A stretch of DNA of 50,139 nt from Pedosphaera sp. GTDB lineage: Bacteria; Verrucomicrobiota; Verrucomicrobiia; Limisphaerales; Pedosphaeraceae. Shown piece by piece: positions 36,676 to 46,598 of the stretch. The translations under genes and the position numbers were made by a program. The stretch spans positions 1-50,139 of the forward strand of contig JAQGPC010000073.1 of the NCBI GenBank assembly GCA_028293285.1. Direction: 5' to 3'. Position 1 is the stretch's first letter; each line of letters begins with the position of its first letter. The notes beneath the pieces are model-generated. The model searched no databases, was not told where the DNA came from, and saw only the letters and a list, made by a program, of their open reading frames with translations.

Positions 36676-37149
36676 ATGCGACATACGATATCGGTTCTGG
36701 TGGAAAACAAGTTCGGCGTGCTGACTCGGGTGGCCGGCCTCTTTAGCGGCCGCGGCTATAATATCGACACGTTGAATGTCGGGCCGACGGATGATCCCAA
36801 GACGTCGCGGATGACGATTGTCACGCGGGGCGATGACGCCACGCTGGAACAGATCGTGAAGCAACTCGAAAAACTCGTGGAAGTGCTGGAGGTCTCGGAT
36901 TATGGCGCGAATGAATACATCGACCGCGAATTGGTAATGGTGAAGGTGTCGGTGGATTCGAAATCGCGCGCCGAGGTGATGCAGATCACGGATATTTTTC
37001 GCGCGAAGATTGTGGATGTGCAGCCGAAGAGTCTCACGATTGAGATCACGGGCAACGAGAGCAAGATCGAGAAGTTTTTGAATTTGATGAAGTCGTTTGG
37101 CGTGCTGGATTTGACCCGCACCGGCAAGGTGGCTTTGCCCCGCAAGTAA
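36676..37149 (+). CDS. ilvN: acetolactate synthase small (regulatory) subunit
   Basis: 157 residues from the ATG at 36676. An N-terminal ACT domain ([16 protein letters not shown]) is followed by the C-terminal domain with the E-I-T-G motif. It is the valine-sensitive partner of the large subunit IlvB, which is not in the window. ilvC follows 29 bp downstream, so the two are probably one operon for branched-chain amino acids. Confidence 0.93.
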   Translation: MRHTISVLVENKFGVLTRVAGLFSGRGYNIDTLNVGPTDDPKTSRMTIVTRGDDATLEQIVKQLEKLVEVLEVSDYGANEYIDRELVMVKVSVDSKSRAEVMQITDIFRAKIVDVQPKSLTIEITGNESKIEKFLNLMKSFGVLDLTRTGKVALPRK

Positions 37150-37178
37150 TTTATAATTTAACTCAACCCCAACAAAAA

Positions 37179-38204
37179 ATGCCTGCAAAAGTATATACGG
37201 ATAAGGACGCTGATTTGAGCGTGCTCAAGAATAAAACCCTCGCCGTGCTCGGCTTCGGCTCACAAGGCCATGCCCACGCGTTGAACCTGAAGGAAAGCGG
37301 TCTCAACGTCATCATCGGCCTCTACGAGGGGAGCAAGTCGATTGCGGTCGCCCGCGATCGCGGCTTCGAAGTTGTCCCCACCGCGGAAGCGGTCAAGCGC
37401 GCGGACGTGATTTTCGTGGCGTTGCCGGATACGAAGCAGGCGGCGGCTTATGAGAAGGACATCGCGCCGAATTTGACGAAGGGCAAGACGTTGTTGTTCT
37501 CGCACGGGTTTGCGATTCATTTCAAGACGGTGGTTCCGCCGAAGAATGTGGATGTGATTCTCGTCGCGCCGAAAGGGCCGGGACACATTGTGCGTCGCCA
37601 GTTCACGGAAGGCAAAGGCGTGCCGGCATTGATCGCGGTTTATCAGAACCCGAGCAAGCAGGCGAAGAAAGTCGCGCTGGCCTGGGCCAAGGGCGTGGGC
37701 GGAACCCGCGCGGGCGTGATTGAAACGACGTTCAAGGAAGAAACGGAAACGGATTTGTTCGGCGAGCAGACGGTGTTGTGCGGCGGCGCGAGTGCGTTGG
37801 TGCAGGCCGGTTATGAAGTGCTCGTGGAAGCGGGTTATCAGCCGGAGATGGCGTACTTCGAATGCTTGCATGAATTGAAGTTGATCGTTGATTTGATGAA
37901 CGAGGCGGGCATCAGCGGGATGCGCTTCTCGATTTCGGAAACGGCGAAGTGGGGCGATGTGAGTGTCGGCCCGAAGATCATTGACGCGAGCGTGAAGAAA
38001 CGGATGAAGGCGGCGTTGAAGGACATTCAGGACGGCAAGTTCGCCAAGGGCTGGGTCTCCGAATACAAGGGCGGCTACAAGAAATACAATGCCTTGCTCA
38101 AGAAGGGCGAGCAGCATTCGATCGAGAAGACCGGCGCGCGTTTGCGCAGCATGATGCCATGGATGCAGAAACGCTCGGTCAAGGGCGTGCAAGCCGCTTA
38201 TTAA
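37179..38204 (+). CDS. ilvC: ketol-acid reductoisomerase
   Basis: 341 residues, class I length. NADPH-binding G-F-G-S-Q-G-H-A (Rossmann), A-P-K-G-P-G-H, and the metal-site D/E residues in [11 protein letters not shown] and Y-F-E-C-L-H-E. It converts acetolactate to dihydroxy-isovalerate in valine/leucine/isoleucine synthesis. A clear terminator follows. Confidence 0.97.
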   Translation: MPAKVYTDKDADLSVLKNKTLAVLGFGSQGHAHALNLKESGLNVIIGLYEGSKSIAVARDRGFEVVPTAEAVKRADVIFVALPDTKQAAAYEKDIAPNLTKGKTLLFSHGFAIHFKTVVPPKNVDVILVAPKGPGHIVRRQFTEGKGVPALIAVYQNPSKQAKKVALAWAKGVGGTRAGVIETTFKEETETDLFGEQTVLCGGASALVQAGYEVLVEAGYQPEMAYFECLHELKLIVDLMNEAGISGMRFSISETAKWGDVSVGPKIIDASVKKRMKAALKDIQDGKFAKGWVSEYKGGYKKYNALLKKGEQHSIEKTGARLRSMMPWMQKRSVKGVQAAY

Positions 38205-38225
38205 TTAAGCGCGAGTTTATTTCAG

Positions 38226-38263
38226 AAAGCGTCGGGAGCAAATTGCTTCCGACGCTTTTTTTT
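38226..38263 (+). terminator. rho-independent terminator of ilvN-ilvC
   Basis: AAGCGTCGGGAGCAA pairs with TTGCTTCCGACGCTT around a single-base loop region, followed by a run of T. One G-T pair in the stem. Confidence 0.9.
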
Positions 38264-38309
38264 GGGCGGATTGGGCGGAACCAAGGCTGCGTGGCGGTGT
38301 TTATTTAGG

Positions 38310-38855
38310 ATGAAACGCAGTGGAAAAAGTTTGGTTTATGCGATGATTGGTTTGGGCTTGATTGCGCAAGCCCGGGCGACGATGAACGAAGCGGATTCAA
38401 GTCCGTATGAGGTCATACCGCGACGCAATATTTTTGATTTGCACGGGCCGCCGGTAGCTACTCAGCAGTCGGCCGAACCGCCTTCAGTGAACATCCGGCT
38501 TACCGGCATCACGACAATCCTTGGCTATAAACAGGCGTTGTTGATGGTGCAGGAACCGGCTCTTGCCGGCAAACCGACGGGCAAGGAGGAATCGTACATC
38601 ATGGCGGAAGGACAGCGTCAGGGGGCGATTGAAGTCATGGAAATTAATGAGAAAGCCTCGACGGTGCGGGTGAAAAGCGATGACAAAGTTTCGCTATTGA
38701 CCTTTGAAACGGCGAAGCTGCCAAATGCGCCCACCAATGTGCCTGCGGTAGGGACCCCACCGCCAGGCTCCGCCTCACCCACCCAATTGGAGCAACTTTC
38801 GCGCACGAGACGACCGTTTCCCAGAACGGCTACGCCACCATTACCGGCGTTATAG
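38310..38855 (+). CDS. GspC/PilP-like exported protein, copy 1
   Basis: 181 residues from the ATG at 38310, which starts a signal peptide (M-K-R-S-G-K-S-L-V-Y-A-M-I-G-L-G-L-I-A-Q-A-R-A). The core, R-R-N-I-F-D-L-H-G-P-P followed by R-L-T-G-I-T-T-I-L-G and G-Q-R-Q-G-A-I-E-V, matches the periplasmic homology region of GspC/PilP proteins, which join inner-membrane parts to the secretin. It ends in a Pro-rich tail. Closely similar to the next gene. Probably works with the GspD and GspE-M genes at 42-48 kb. Confidence 0.72.
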   Translation: MKRSGKSLVYAMIGLGLIAQARATMNEADSSPYEVIPRRNIFDLHGPPVATQQSAEPPSVNIRLTGITTILGYKQALLMVQEPALAGKPTGKEESYIMAEGQRQGAIEVMEINEKASTVRVKSDDKVSLLTFETAKLPNAPTNVPAVGTPPPGSASPTQLEQLSRTRRPFPRTATPPLPAL

Positions 38856-38976
38856 TGCGAAATCATTAATCTAGAGCGGATTCGGGGTTCTTAATGGGGC
38901 CAAGGCTGAAACTTTAGGCATCGCAACTAAAACTTCTTTGTGGTGTTTATACGACAGACCCGTATATTATAGAACC

Positions 38977-39855
38977 ATGAAGTCCGGTACGAAGACGGTC
39001 ATTTGTTTGCTTGGCAGTTTCGCCCTAGCTGCCGGAGTGCGAGCCGTCGTCAATGAAGAGGCTGCGGATAACAATACCGATGGCAATCCCTTCAAGGTGA
39101 TTGTGGAGCGGAATGTATTTGACCTCAGGCCGCCACCGCCACCCGCTTCTGCCACTGCAAGCAATACCCCGCCGCCCAATGTCAAGCTGACCGGTATCGC
39201 CACTATTCTTGGAAAAAAACAGGCGCTTTTCATGGTGCAAGAGGCGGCGACTCCCGGCAAAGGGCCGAATAAGGAACTCTCCTATATTTTGACGGAAGGA
39301 CAACGCGAAGGAGCAGTTGAGGTGGTTGAAATCAATGAAAAGGCGAACACGGTCAGGATCAAGAATGATGGGAATATCTCCCTGCTGACTTTTGAGACCC
39401 CCAAATTGCCTACCGCCGCTGCCATGCCGACGAGCCTCGGCTTGGGTGCTCCTAATGCTGGAGGCGCACGTCCAAATTATGTAACGCCTCAAACAACCGG
39501 GACGATTCCTGCGCCCACAGGTTACGGGCAAGCAGCCGGAGTCAACAACGGGACTGCGACTGCGAATGGATTGACGCAGATTCCACTCCGTACCGTGCGT
39601 ACAGATACTACAACTCAAACTCAAGATGCCGGCCTTTCACGGGAAGCGAACATGGTCCTGATGGAAGCCGAACGTGAACGGACTAAAGACCTGACTTCAG
39701 CTGGTTTAGTTCCTCCCCTGCCCCCCACTCCGCTCACCCAGGGCGGCACCGGTGGAGGTTCAGCCCCGTCTGTACCAACTCCGCCTCAACCAAAATCTCT
39801 TCCCCGGCAAGTCTCCCCGCCCACCTTGGCTCCTCCTCCTATTCCCGGCCGATAA
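38977..39855 (+). CDS. GspC/PilP-like exported protein, copy 2
   Basis: 292 residues from the ATG at 38977. Signal peptide, then the same core as copy 1: R-N-V-F-D-L-R-P-P-P, K-L-T-G-I-A-T-I-L-G-K-K-Q-A-L, E-G-Q-R-E-G-A-V-E-V and E-I-N-E-K-A. It adds about 110 residues rich in Pro, Thr and Gly. A tandem duplicate of copy 1 (121 bp apart) with a longer linker. The same role is likely. Confidence 0.72.
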   Translation: MKSGTKTVICLLGSFALAAGVRAVVNEEAADNNTDGNPFKVIVERNVFDLRPPPPPASATASNTPPPNVKLTGIATILGKKQALFMVQEAATPGKGPNKELSYILTEGQREGAVEVVEINEKANTVRIKNDGNISLLTFETPKLPTAAAMPTSLGLGAPNAGGARPNYVTPQTTGTIPAPTGYGQAAGVNNGTATANGLTQIPLRTVRTDTTTQTQDAGLSREANMVLMEAERERTKDLTSAGLVPPLPPTPLTQGGTGGGSAPSVPTPPQPKSLPRQVSPPTLAPPPIPGR

Positions 39856-39942
39856 GATATTTGGCGGGTTTGCAGGCATGCTCTTAAAGGGCTTTGTGTT
39901 TGGCTGGTCCAAAGACGGCTTCTAATGATTTCAATAACAAAC

Positions 39943-41991
39943 CTACGGAGTAACCGCCCTGAAGAAAAGCCTGGCGGAGTTGGTCTGCTGACTGAACAGG
40001 AAGTTACCCGTAGTTCCCGAGTTGGTAGTATAAATGGTTGTCCAGTTGGTCAGAGGCAAAGCCACGTTGGTTGAAGCCACAATCCGGTAAGTCTGTTTTG
40101 GAATTCCGTGGACGGAGTATTGCACTATCGGGGTGGAACTGGAACTCCGTGACATAGTCCCGGTTCCCGAATTGATGTTGGTGAAATTTATATTAACGGC
40201 ATTAGTTGGCCCCAGGATTACTGTTTGGTTGGTCGGAGTGAAAAACTCGGGCGGTTGTATCTTTACTATGTAAGAACCGGGCGTTAAGGCCTGAAAGCTG
40301 TAAAACCCATGTGCATCCGTTAGCGTGGATATCCCGCCTGCTTTGATGGTGACATTTCCGACCCCATTAGTTGCGAGTGCATTGGTTCCTGTTTTGACCT
40401 GTCCACTGATGTTAAAATAGGCGGCCTCATAAGCACCAATATCAGCACGAGCATCACTACGCAGGATGCCGCGTTGATCAACAGGCGGGAAATTACCGGG
40501 ATCTGCTGCATTGATGGCCGGGCTGTTCGTAAGCAATGCCATTGTCAAAGTGGGGCCGCCATTATCTTTTAAACTATCCAGTTTGACCGTCAGGTTATTT
40601 CTGCTGCTGCTGCCTGCCGCAAAGACAGGGCTGCCATCCGTGCTGATGTTATATCCCTGATCCTGAATGGTGCCATAGGCGCTCACGAGATTTGCGCCCC
40701 GCGCCAGAATTGAGTTCTTCAATCGCAACGTTCCGCCGTTATTGGAAATATTATCACCCCGGCTCAGTCCCTTGCTGCCGTTACTACCGGGAAAGGGACC
40801 TGCTCCGCTGACTCCATTGGTGCCCCCGTTTGCGGCACCATCAGCAAATGTACAACTCTCAATTTGCAAGCCTCCCGCGGTGAACACGCCCCCGCCATAA
40901 GCATTGCCGCCGTTACCCCCGTTACCGCCGGTGGCATTACCGAACCCACCATTGCCGGCATTGCCCCCAATGGCAAAGTTCCCGGCGAAAGTGGAATTGG
41001 TGATGCTGCCGCTTCCCAAATTGCATATTCCGCCCCCACGACTATCCGCACCTAACGGGCCAGGCAACCCATTCGCCGGATTACTGGTGGAGGTCCCCGC
41101 GGCCTGGCTATTACCACTATGCGCGTTGTTTTGTGAAAAGGTGCAATTGACTATGGTGATTGTGCCATTGGCAACGTTATACAAGCCGGCTCCCGATGCC
41201 ACTGCTCCCACACCGCCGCCTCCCACGTAACTTAAGGAAGGTCCTGCGCCATTTGTGCCTCCCAAACCACCATTGCCACCCAAGGTGCTGTTGCCAGCCA
41301 GAGTGCAGTTGGTCAGCAGCACTGTTCCTGAATTGTAGATGGCGCCGCCCAGCGCAGTCCCGGCATTGCCGCCGTTGCCGCCATTGCCTCCGGTTGAACC
41401 GCCGTTGCCGCCAGTACCGCCATTGCCCCCATTTCCGCCGGTCACACTGTTTGATGAGATAATGCAGTTGACCAGGAACAGATCTCCCAAATTCCAAATT
41501 GCTCCGCCCACGGTGCTCTCACCAGTACCGCCATTGCCCCCGTTTCCACCGAAGTTTACGCCATTCAAACCGTTGAGCCCGGCCACCCCGTTTGTCCCGG
41601 TAACCTTGCCATTGGTCAGCGCCACGTTTGACATGGTGCAGGAAATCCCGGAAGCAATTTTGAAAAGCCGGATTTTACCATTTCCGGTGATGGTTACGGC
41701 ATGACCAGTGGCATCAATGATCGTGGGATTGGCATCGGTGATGTTGATAGTATTGGTAATCGTAATCGTGCCATCGAAAGCAAGGGTCACCAAGCCGCCG
41801 TCAAGCAACGCATCCCGCAGTTCAGTAGCGGAGGCTGTGGTCACCACTCCTTCAGCCCCGGCCGGCAAATGCCATAACAACAATGTTGCAAGCAGCAGGC
41901 TGAAAGCAGCCCCACTCAACAACCGGTACCATTCGCACCGGTAAGTGGCATGGTTTCCCGCAATCCTACAGACTTGTGCCGGTTTTAACAT
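39943..41991 (-). CDS. glycine/asparagine-rich beta-helix protein with choice-of-anchor Q-like domain
   Basis: 682 residues with hydrophobic leader (S-L-L-L-A-T-L-L-L-W-H-L-P-A-G-A). Residues about 50-520 form repeated parallel-beta-helix rungs, with long stretches of (G-G-N)n and V-N-C / L-T-N-C turns, and a choice-of-anchor Q-like D-N-G-G-P-T-L-T-M and R-A-D-I-G-A-Y-E-A. Then comes a carboxypeptidase-regulatory-like domain (G-V-G-N-V-T-I-K to S-Y-I-V-K-I) and a C-terminal tail. An exported surface protein is likely. It lies 27 bp from gspD (42019) on the same strand. Confidence 0.82.
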   Translation of the reverse strand: MLKPAQVCRIAGNHATYRCEWYRLLSGAAFSLLLATLLLWHLPAGAEGVVTTASATELRDALLDGGLVTLAFDGTITITNTINITDANPTIIDATGHAVTITGNGKIRLFKIASGISCTMSNVALTNGKVTGTNGVAGLNGLNGVNFGGNGGNGGTGESTVGGAIWNLGDLFLVNCIISSNSVTGGNGGNGGTGGNGGSTGGNGGNGGNAGTALGGAIYNSGTVLLTNCTLAGNSTLGGNGGLGGTNGAGPSLSYVGGGGVGAVASGAGLYNVANGTITIVNCTFSQNNAHSGNSQAAGTSTSNPANGLPGPLGADSRGGGICNLGSGSITNSTFAGNFAIGGNAGNGGFGNATGGNGGNGGNAYGGGVFTAGGLQIESCTFADGAANGGTNGVSGAGPFPGSNGSKGLSRGDNISNNGGTLRLKNSILARGANLVSAYGTIQDQGYNISTDGSPVFAAGSSSRNNLTVKLDSLKDNGGPTLTMALLTNSPAINAADPGNFPPVDQRGILRSDARADIGAYEAAYFNISGQVKTGTNALATNGVGNVTIKAGGISTLTDAHGFYSFQALTPGSYIVKIQPPEFFTPTNQTVILGPTNAVNINFTNINSGTGTMSRSSSSTPIVQYSVHGIPKQTYRIVASTNVALPLTNWTTIYTTNSGTTGNFLFSQQTNSARLFFRAVTP

Positions 41992-42018
41992 AGGGTCGGT
42001 CGCTTCTGAATTGATTTA

Positions 42019-44493
42019 TCAAGGATTCAAGGGATCGTTTGAATAGATATACTGCTCTTGCTTGACTGCTTTTGGCGCCTGCTTGAGTTCTTTTTGGGCC
42101 TGCCGGGCAGCTTCCTTGGCTGCATCCCGATCGCGCGCTTCCTGCAATCGATCCGCCTGCTTTTGCCTTCTGGCTTCGTCCGCCTGGTTTTCCGCATCCG
42201 CTGTCTTCACACCGGGCAACTTATCGCGTTCACGTGTGGCGACAATGGCTGCATCTCCCGGCGTGGGCAGCACCGTTGGACGAAGCAGGACAATCAATTC
42301 CGTGCGCTTGTTCGAATCCTGGCTGCTCCGGAACAGAACTCCCAATCCAGGAATATCCTTCAAGAATGGCACGCCGGACTTTGACTTGCTCTTGGTCGTG
42401 CTGATGAAGCCGCCCAGAATGATGGTGTCACGATCTCTCACCGACACCTTGGCCGAAGCGGTTCGCTTCGTGGTGGTCGGCACCGGATTATTATCAATGA
42501 CGGTCGGAGTGCCAAGCTGTTGGATGTCCTGCACAATGTCCATGACCACCAGGCCATCCGGATTAATCAACGGAGTCACCTGCAGGTTGATACCGACGAA
42601 CGTCTGTTGGTATTGCGAACTGGCCTGACCGTTGACGCCACCAAAGTAGGTTCCAGTAACGTAAGGAACCGTATCACCCACCTGGAAGTTAGCCGTCACT
42701 GCATGCGAAGTTTGGATCCGCGGACGGGAAATAACATTGATACGGTTGTCATTGGCGGCAGCAGTCACAGTGGCACTGAAGTCATTGCCAAAATTCGCCA
42801 GGTAACTAAAACCGCCGGGCAAGCCGTTGGCGGCGTTCGTTCCGGCAGCGTTTGCAAAATTGGAGAAATTTGCAAAAGGCGAATTACCATTCTTGATGGC
42901 ACCAATTCCACTAAAGTAATTATTCCCTTTCGGGCTGTTCTGCAGGTAGCTGACACCGAGCGAACGGGTATCATCCAAGGTCACTTCCATGATAATGGCT
43001 TCAATCAGCACCTGCGCCAGTACCACGTCTAATTTGCCGATAATGTCCTTGATGACTTCCATGTCCTTCTTGCTGGCAAAAACCAGCAGAGAGTTGGTTC
43101 GCTCATCCGCGATGATCTTATTATTACCCAGAATCTGGAAATCACCCGCCGGACCGGAGGCCCGGCTCATGATATTCCGCAGACGGTCCGTAAAGCTCGT
43201 GGTTCGATTACCGCCCTGCGTGCCCAAGCCACCCGCGCCGGGTTGGCCAATACCACCTGTCTGTCCGATTCCTGGCGTGCCAAATCCGGACTGGGTGCCT
43301 GTGCCGTAGCCACCTGGTGTAGCTCCCGAGCCCGCCAATGTGCCGGTCCGGTTTCCGGATTGACCAATTGTCGTTCCCGTGCCCCCGCCGCCCAAATTAC
43401 CCAACGCACTGGCTATTTCAGAAGCCAAGGCATATTTAATCGGAATGACCGCCGTGTCATAATCCATCGGCACGGCCACATCTACTTTCTCGATGATGTC
43501 CAGCATTCGTTTTACGTTTTCGGTATAATCGCGGATAATCAGAGTCTGGCTGCTATCAATTGGTAAAATGCCACCGGGCATTTTAGCGAAAGGCTGTAAC
43601 GCCGGCATCAATTCACTCGGCTTGGAAAACTTTAGCTGCACTATGCGCGCTACATATGCGCCCAGCTCGGGCAATTCGTTCTCAGGCACGTCGCTGAATG
43701 GCTGAGGGTCTTGCAAGGCATTCTGCTGGGGCAAAACCTTTACAAATTTTTCCCCTACATTCATCACGGTGATACCGTTCATTTCCAGCACCTTATTTAG
43801 CGCCTGAATCGCCTCGGACTTGGTCAAGGCCGTCTGGCTTTTGAAGGTTATCATTTGCGCCGGCAAAGCTGTGGGCCGCAATATCGTCCGCCCCACTAGT
43901 TCGCCGTAGAATGTCAGAAACTGGTTGATGTCCACACCGGGGAAATTAATTTGTCCCTCGGGAATAATCGGCTCCGGCGCCGCTCCAGAAACGCCGGGCA
44001 CGACAGCAGCAGGGACTGGTTGAACTGCAGGCGGGATAGTTGTGGTCGTCGCAGTGGCAGGCGTTCCGGATGGGACCGCGGGAATTGGCGTTACCGTGGT
44101 ATTAGGCGCTGCCAAAATTGTGTTATTATTTACAACCGTGCCTGCATTGGTTGTGGGATTGATGGTATTCGACGCAGTTCCAACCGTATTGGTTCTTAAA
44201 GCCGGGATTGGGCGTTGGGGAACTTTCCGCGGAGTCACGGCAGGTATGGACGGCAGCGTTGGTTTGCCTTGGGCGATTACCGCACCGGCACCCGGAGGCG
44301 GGGCTTGTGTCGCCGGTGTCGTATCCGCAACCGGGACAGCGGCGGGAGTGACAGCATTGGTTTCAGTTGCAGCAACGGTCTTGCGCACTGCGCGCCTTAA
44401 GATGGCATCCTTGCTCTCGGCATCAGCACCGTCAGGGGTTTGCGCCCACACGCCAAGGCAGGTTAATAACAAAACTAGTAGAGTGGTTTTCAC
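42019..44493 (-). CDS. gspD: type II secretion/type IV pilus secretin
   Basis: 824 residues with signal peptide MKTTLLVLLLTCLGVWAQ. Order: a Pro/Thr-rich stretch (about 25-175), N-domains with V-D-I-N-Q-F-L and R-T-I-L-R-P, a Gly-rich loop (about 390-440), and the secretin domain with V-L-I-E-A-I-I-M-E-V, V-I-S-R-P-R-I, and V-P-F-L-K-D-I-P-G-L-G-V-L-F-R-S. It would form the outer-membrane pore. It follows the gspM-like gene by six bases, and the order gspE-gspL-gspM-gspD suggests one operon. Confidence 0.92.
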   Translation of the reverse strand: MKTTLLVLLLTCLGVWAQTPDGADAESKDAILRRAVRKTVAATETNAVTPAAVPVADTTPATQAPPPGAGAVIAQGKPTLPSIPAVTPRKVPQRPIPALRTNTVGTASNTINPTTNAGTVVNNNTILAAPNTTVTPIPAVPSGTPATATTTTIPPAVQPVPAAVVPGVSGAAPEPIIPEGQINFPGVDINQFLTFYGELVGRTILRPTALPAQMITFKSQTALTKSEAIQALNKVLEMNGITVMNVGEKFVKVLPQQNALQDPQPFSDVPENELPELGAYVARIVQLKFSKPSELMPALQPFAKMPGGILPIDSSQTLIIRDYTENVKRMLDIIEKVDVAVPMDYDTAVIPIKYALASEIASALGNLGGGGTGTTIGQSGNRTGTLAGSGATPGGYGTGTQSGFGTPGIGQTGGIGQPGAGGLGTQGGNRTTSFTDRLRNIMSRASGPAGDFQILGNNKIIADERTNSLLVFASKKDMEVIKDIIGKLDVVLAQVLIEAIIMEVTLDDTRSLGVSYLQNSPKGNNYFSGIGAIKNGNSPFANFSNFANAAGTNAANGLPGGFSYLANFGNDFSATVTAAANDNRINVISRPRIQTSHAVTANFQVGDTVPYVTGTYFGGVNGQASSQYQQTFVGINLQVTPLINPDGLVVMDIVQDIQQLGTPTVIDNNPVPTTTKRTASAKVSVRDRDTIILGGFISTTKSKSKSGVPFLKDIPGLGVLFRSSQDSNKRTELIVLLRPTVLPTPGDAAIVATRERDKLPGVKTADAENQADEARRQKQADRLQEARDRDAAKEAARQAQKELKQAPKAVKQEQYIYSNDPLNP

Positions 44494-44499
44494 GGTCGT

Positions 44500-45207
44500 T
44501 TAACGTTTGGTGGTACCGGTCTTATTGTTGTTCGAAATTATTTTGGCACCCGCCGGCGCCGGTTTATTGGTGGCCGGAGCTGGCACAGGCTTGGGAACGG
44601 TCTTCTTCACTGGTTCAGCAGCAGCCACTGCTTTCACCGGCACCGCTGGCTTTGCAGGCGGTTTTTTCTGGTAGCTTGCAACTATAGTTATATTTCCGCT
44701 GAGCTGCTGATGACTGGGATCAGGCCGCAGGCTTAATTCACGAACGCGCATCATGGAACTTCCAGCACCAAGACTATAAAGAAAATCAACCAACTGCTTC
44801 TCAGTGGTGAGCGCCGTGATCGTCATCACCCGCTCCAGAAAAAATTGATCATTGGTATGGGTCACTAACGGAGAGTTGCCGGTAATCAGCACTCCGTATT
44901 CGTTGGCTTTGCTGCGGTAGGTTCGCTCAAAATCAATTGCCTGATCTTCCAGCATTACCGCCGTTCCTCCACCCGCCTCCAAGTCCCTTATCTTGGCTTC
45001 GTACTCGCGCTGATGGGCCAGTTCCGCCCGAAACTTTTTCAAAGTAGCTTCTGACTTTTCCATGCTTAGCGTCGCCTTGGACCAGTCATGGAAATGGGGG
45101 TAAACAAACCAGAAATTCAGCACAATAAATATCACGAGCGAGCCGACCACGAGCCACCGCCGCTCCTGGGGACGCAACTTCATCAGTTGATCGAAATACC
45201 GCATCAT
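44500..45207 (-). CDS. GspM/PilO-like inner-membrane protein
   Basis: 235 residues from the ATG at 45207, which overlaps the stop of the previous gene (ATGA) and has GGAGGAG about 6 bases upstream. One membrane segment (W-L-V-V-G-S-L-V-I-F-I-V-L-N-F-W-F-V-Y), then a coiled coil (about 45-85) and a small ferredoxin-like domain, then a Lys/Pro/Ala-rich tail. This layout is typical of GspM/PilO. It stabilises the inner-membrane platform. Confidence 0.82.
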   Translation of the reverse strand: MMRYFDQLMKLRPQERRWLVVGSLVIFIVLNFWFVYPHFHDWSKATLSMEKSEATLKKFRAELAHQREYEAKIRDLEAGGGTAVMLEDQAIDFERTYRSKANEYGVLITGNSPLVTHTNDQFFLERVMTITALTTEKQLVDFLYSLGAGSSMMRVRELSLRPDPSHQQLSGNITIVASYQKKPPAKPAVPVKAVAAAEPVKKTVPKPVPAPATNKPAPAGAKIISNNNKTGTTKR

Positions 45208-46598
45208 TGCGTCTCCTCCGCACGCGCCAACTCCGCGGTAAAGTTCCACGATACGCTGCCGCCACCGGGGTTGAGCTTCACAATTGGAAGCTCCACCTTG
45301 TCGAACATTAACTGGCTGGAGTTTTTGAGTTTGACCTTGCGTAATGATTCATTGAAATCCGTGACCAGATTGCCTTCGGGTGCGGCCCCGTTCAAACGGA
45401 GTATTTTTCCATTTTTAAAATCCATCTGTTGCAAGGTAAGATTTTCGGGCAACAGTTCAGCCACGGTTTTCCAGCAATCCAGCGCGGCAAATTTCAACGC
45501 CTGCCGATCCTGTAATATCTGCAATTTGGCCTTCATCTGCAGAACGTTGGTATAGTTCTTACTGATTCCCTTTACTTCACCCTCCACGCGACCGGCCCGA
45601 TACGATTGAACTCCCGCGCCTGCAAGATAAATAACTGCTCCAATCACATACAGCGCCAGGATCGCGAACAAACCGCGCATCCAAAGCCGATCATAGTACT
45701 GCTGTTGATAACGACTGGAATATTCAACCGGTAAAATGTTCGTCTTCGGTTCAGCTTGTGCTGAACGATTGGCGGTCAAGGCGGCCAGGTGTTCCGGCGA
45801 TAACGGAGGCACGACTTGGATTGCATGTCCCAATCCTGCCTGGAACATGGGTTGCCAGATGGCAACAGCCAGTTCGTCCGCCACTAAATGCCAGCGTGGC
45901 TCACTGATCAGCCAGCCTTCCAATTCACCCGCCCAAGCCATTTGCGAAAGTTGTTCCTTCAACAAATCGCTTCGGTTTTCAGTGGCTGGGACATGTAATA
46001 AACCCAGGTTACGCAAAACCCCGCCATACCACCAGGCCACCAGGGCAGTAAATTTTCCGGTGCCGCGATTTGGGTAAATCCAGGCCCCATCGGCAGTAAT
46101 CGCCGTGGCCTGCAACTGGTCAATCATCGGAACTTCAATCCGGTCAGCCAAAAATCCCTGTCCTTCCAATTGGCCTAAAAGCTCCTCCACGAGATCGCGC
46201 GCTACGATGACAACGATAACCGTTTGCAAGTTGTCCACCGCATTTGGTATCACATGGATGCTCCAAACAATCTGCGTCACGGCGAGCGGCGAAAGCTTTT
46301 CCAACTGCAATTCCACCATGGAAGCGGTTTCATCAAAGCTGCCTACTGGCAGTTGAATCACCCGTAGAAACACTTTGTCTATCGGCAGCAGCGCGATGTT
46401 CAGCTTGGGCTGGAAAAGAACTTTCCAATCCTTGGCCACGAGTTTTTGCGGCAATGGCTCGGCGATGGAAACAGACGCTTCCTCGGTGAGATTAAAACCA
46501 TTTTTGCCTGCGGCAAACCCCCATACCTGGCGGGAGTCAGCGCCGACTTGCAGGACGTTGCAGGATTGCCAGCGCGTCTTTTTCAACTTTTCACCCAC
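45204..46598 (-). CDS. GspL-like protein (fused PilM-PilN)
   Basis: 464 residues from a GTG start at 46598; no nearby ATG fits. Residues 1-300 resemble the actin-like cytoplasmic PilM/GspL domain (L-P-I-D-K-V-F-L-R-V-I-Q-L-P, V-I-V-V-I-V-A-R-D). A membrane segment (about 319-339) and a PilN-like periplasmic domain (L-L-P-E-N-L-T-L-Q-Q-M) follow. It links the ATPase to the periplasmic parts. It overlaps gspE by 16 bases and the gspM-like gene by 4. Confidence 0.83.
   Translation of the reverse strand: MGEKLKKTRWQSCNVLQVGADSRQVWGFAAGKNGFNLTEEASVSIAEPLPQKLVAKDWKVLFQPKLNIALLPIDKVFLRVIQLPVGSFDETASMVELQLEKLSPLAVTQIVWSIHVIPNAVDNLQTVIVVIVARDLVEELLGQLEGQGFLADRIEVPMIDQLQATAITADGAWIYPNRGTGKFTALVAWWYGGVLRNLGLLHVPATENRSDLLKEQLSQMAWAGELEGWLISEPRWHLVADELAVAIWQPMFQAGLGHAIQVVPPLSPEHLAALTANRSAQAEPKTNILPVEYSSRYQQQYYDRLWMRGLFAILALYVIGAVIYLAGAGVQSYRAGRVEGEVKGISKNYTNVLQMKAKLQILQDRQALKFAALDCWKTVAELLPENLTLQQMDFKNGKILRLNGAAPEGNLVTDFNESLRKVKLKNSSQLMFDKVELPIVKLNPGGGSVSWNFTAELARAEETQ

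Noticed and set aside
37260-38192. 310-codon open frame on the minus strand
   Set aside because: It is entirely antisense to ilvC, has no domain, and its His/Arg-rich composition is typical of a shadow frame.
40900-41560. CRISPR-like periodic repeats
   Set aside because: The period comes from codons of G-G-N repeats in the beta-helix gene; there are no spacers of constant length and no cas genes.
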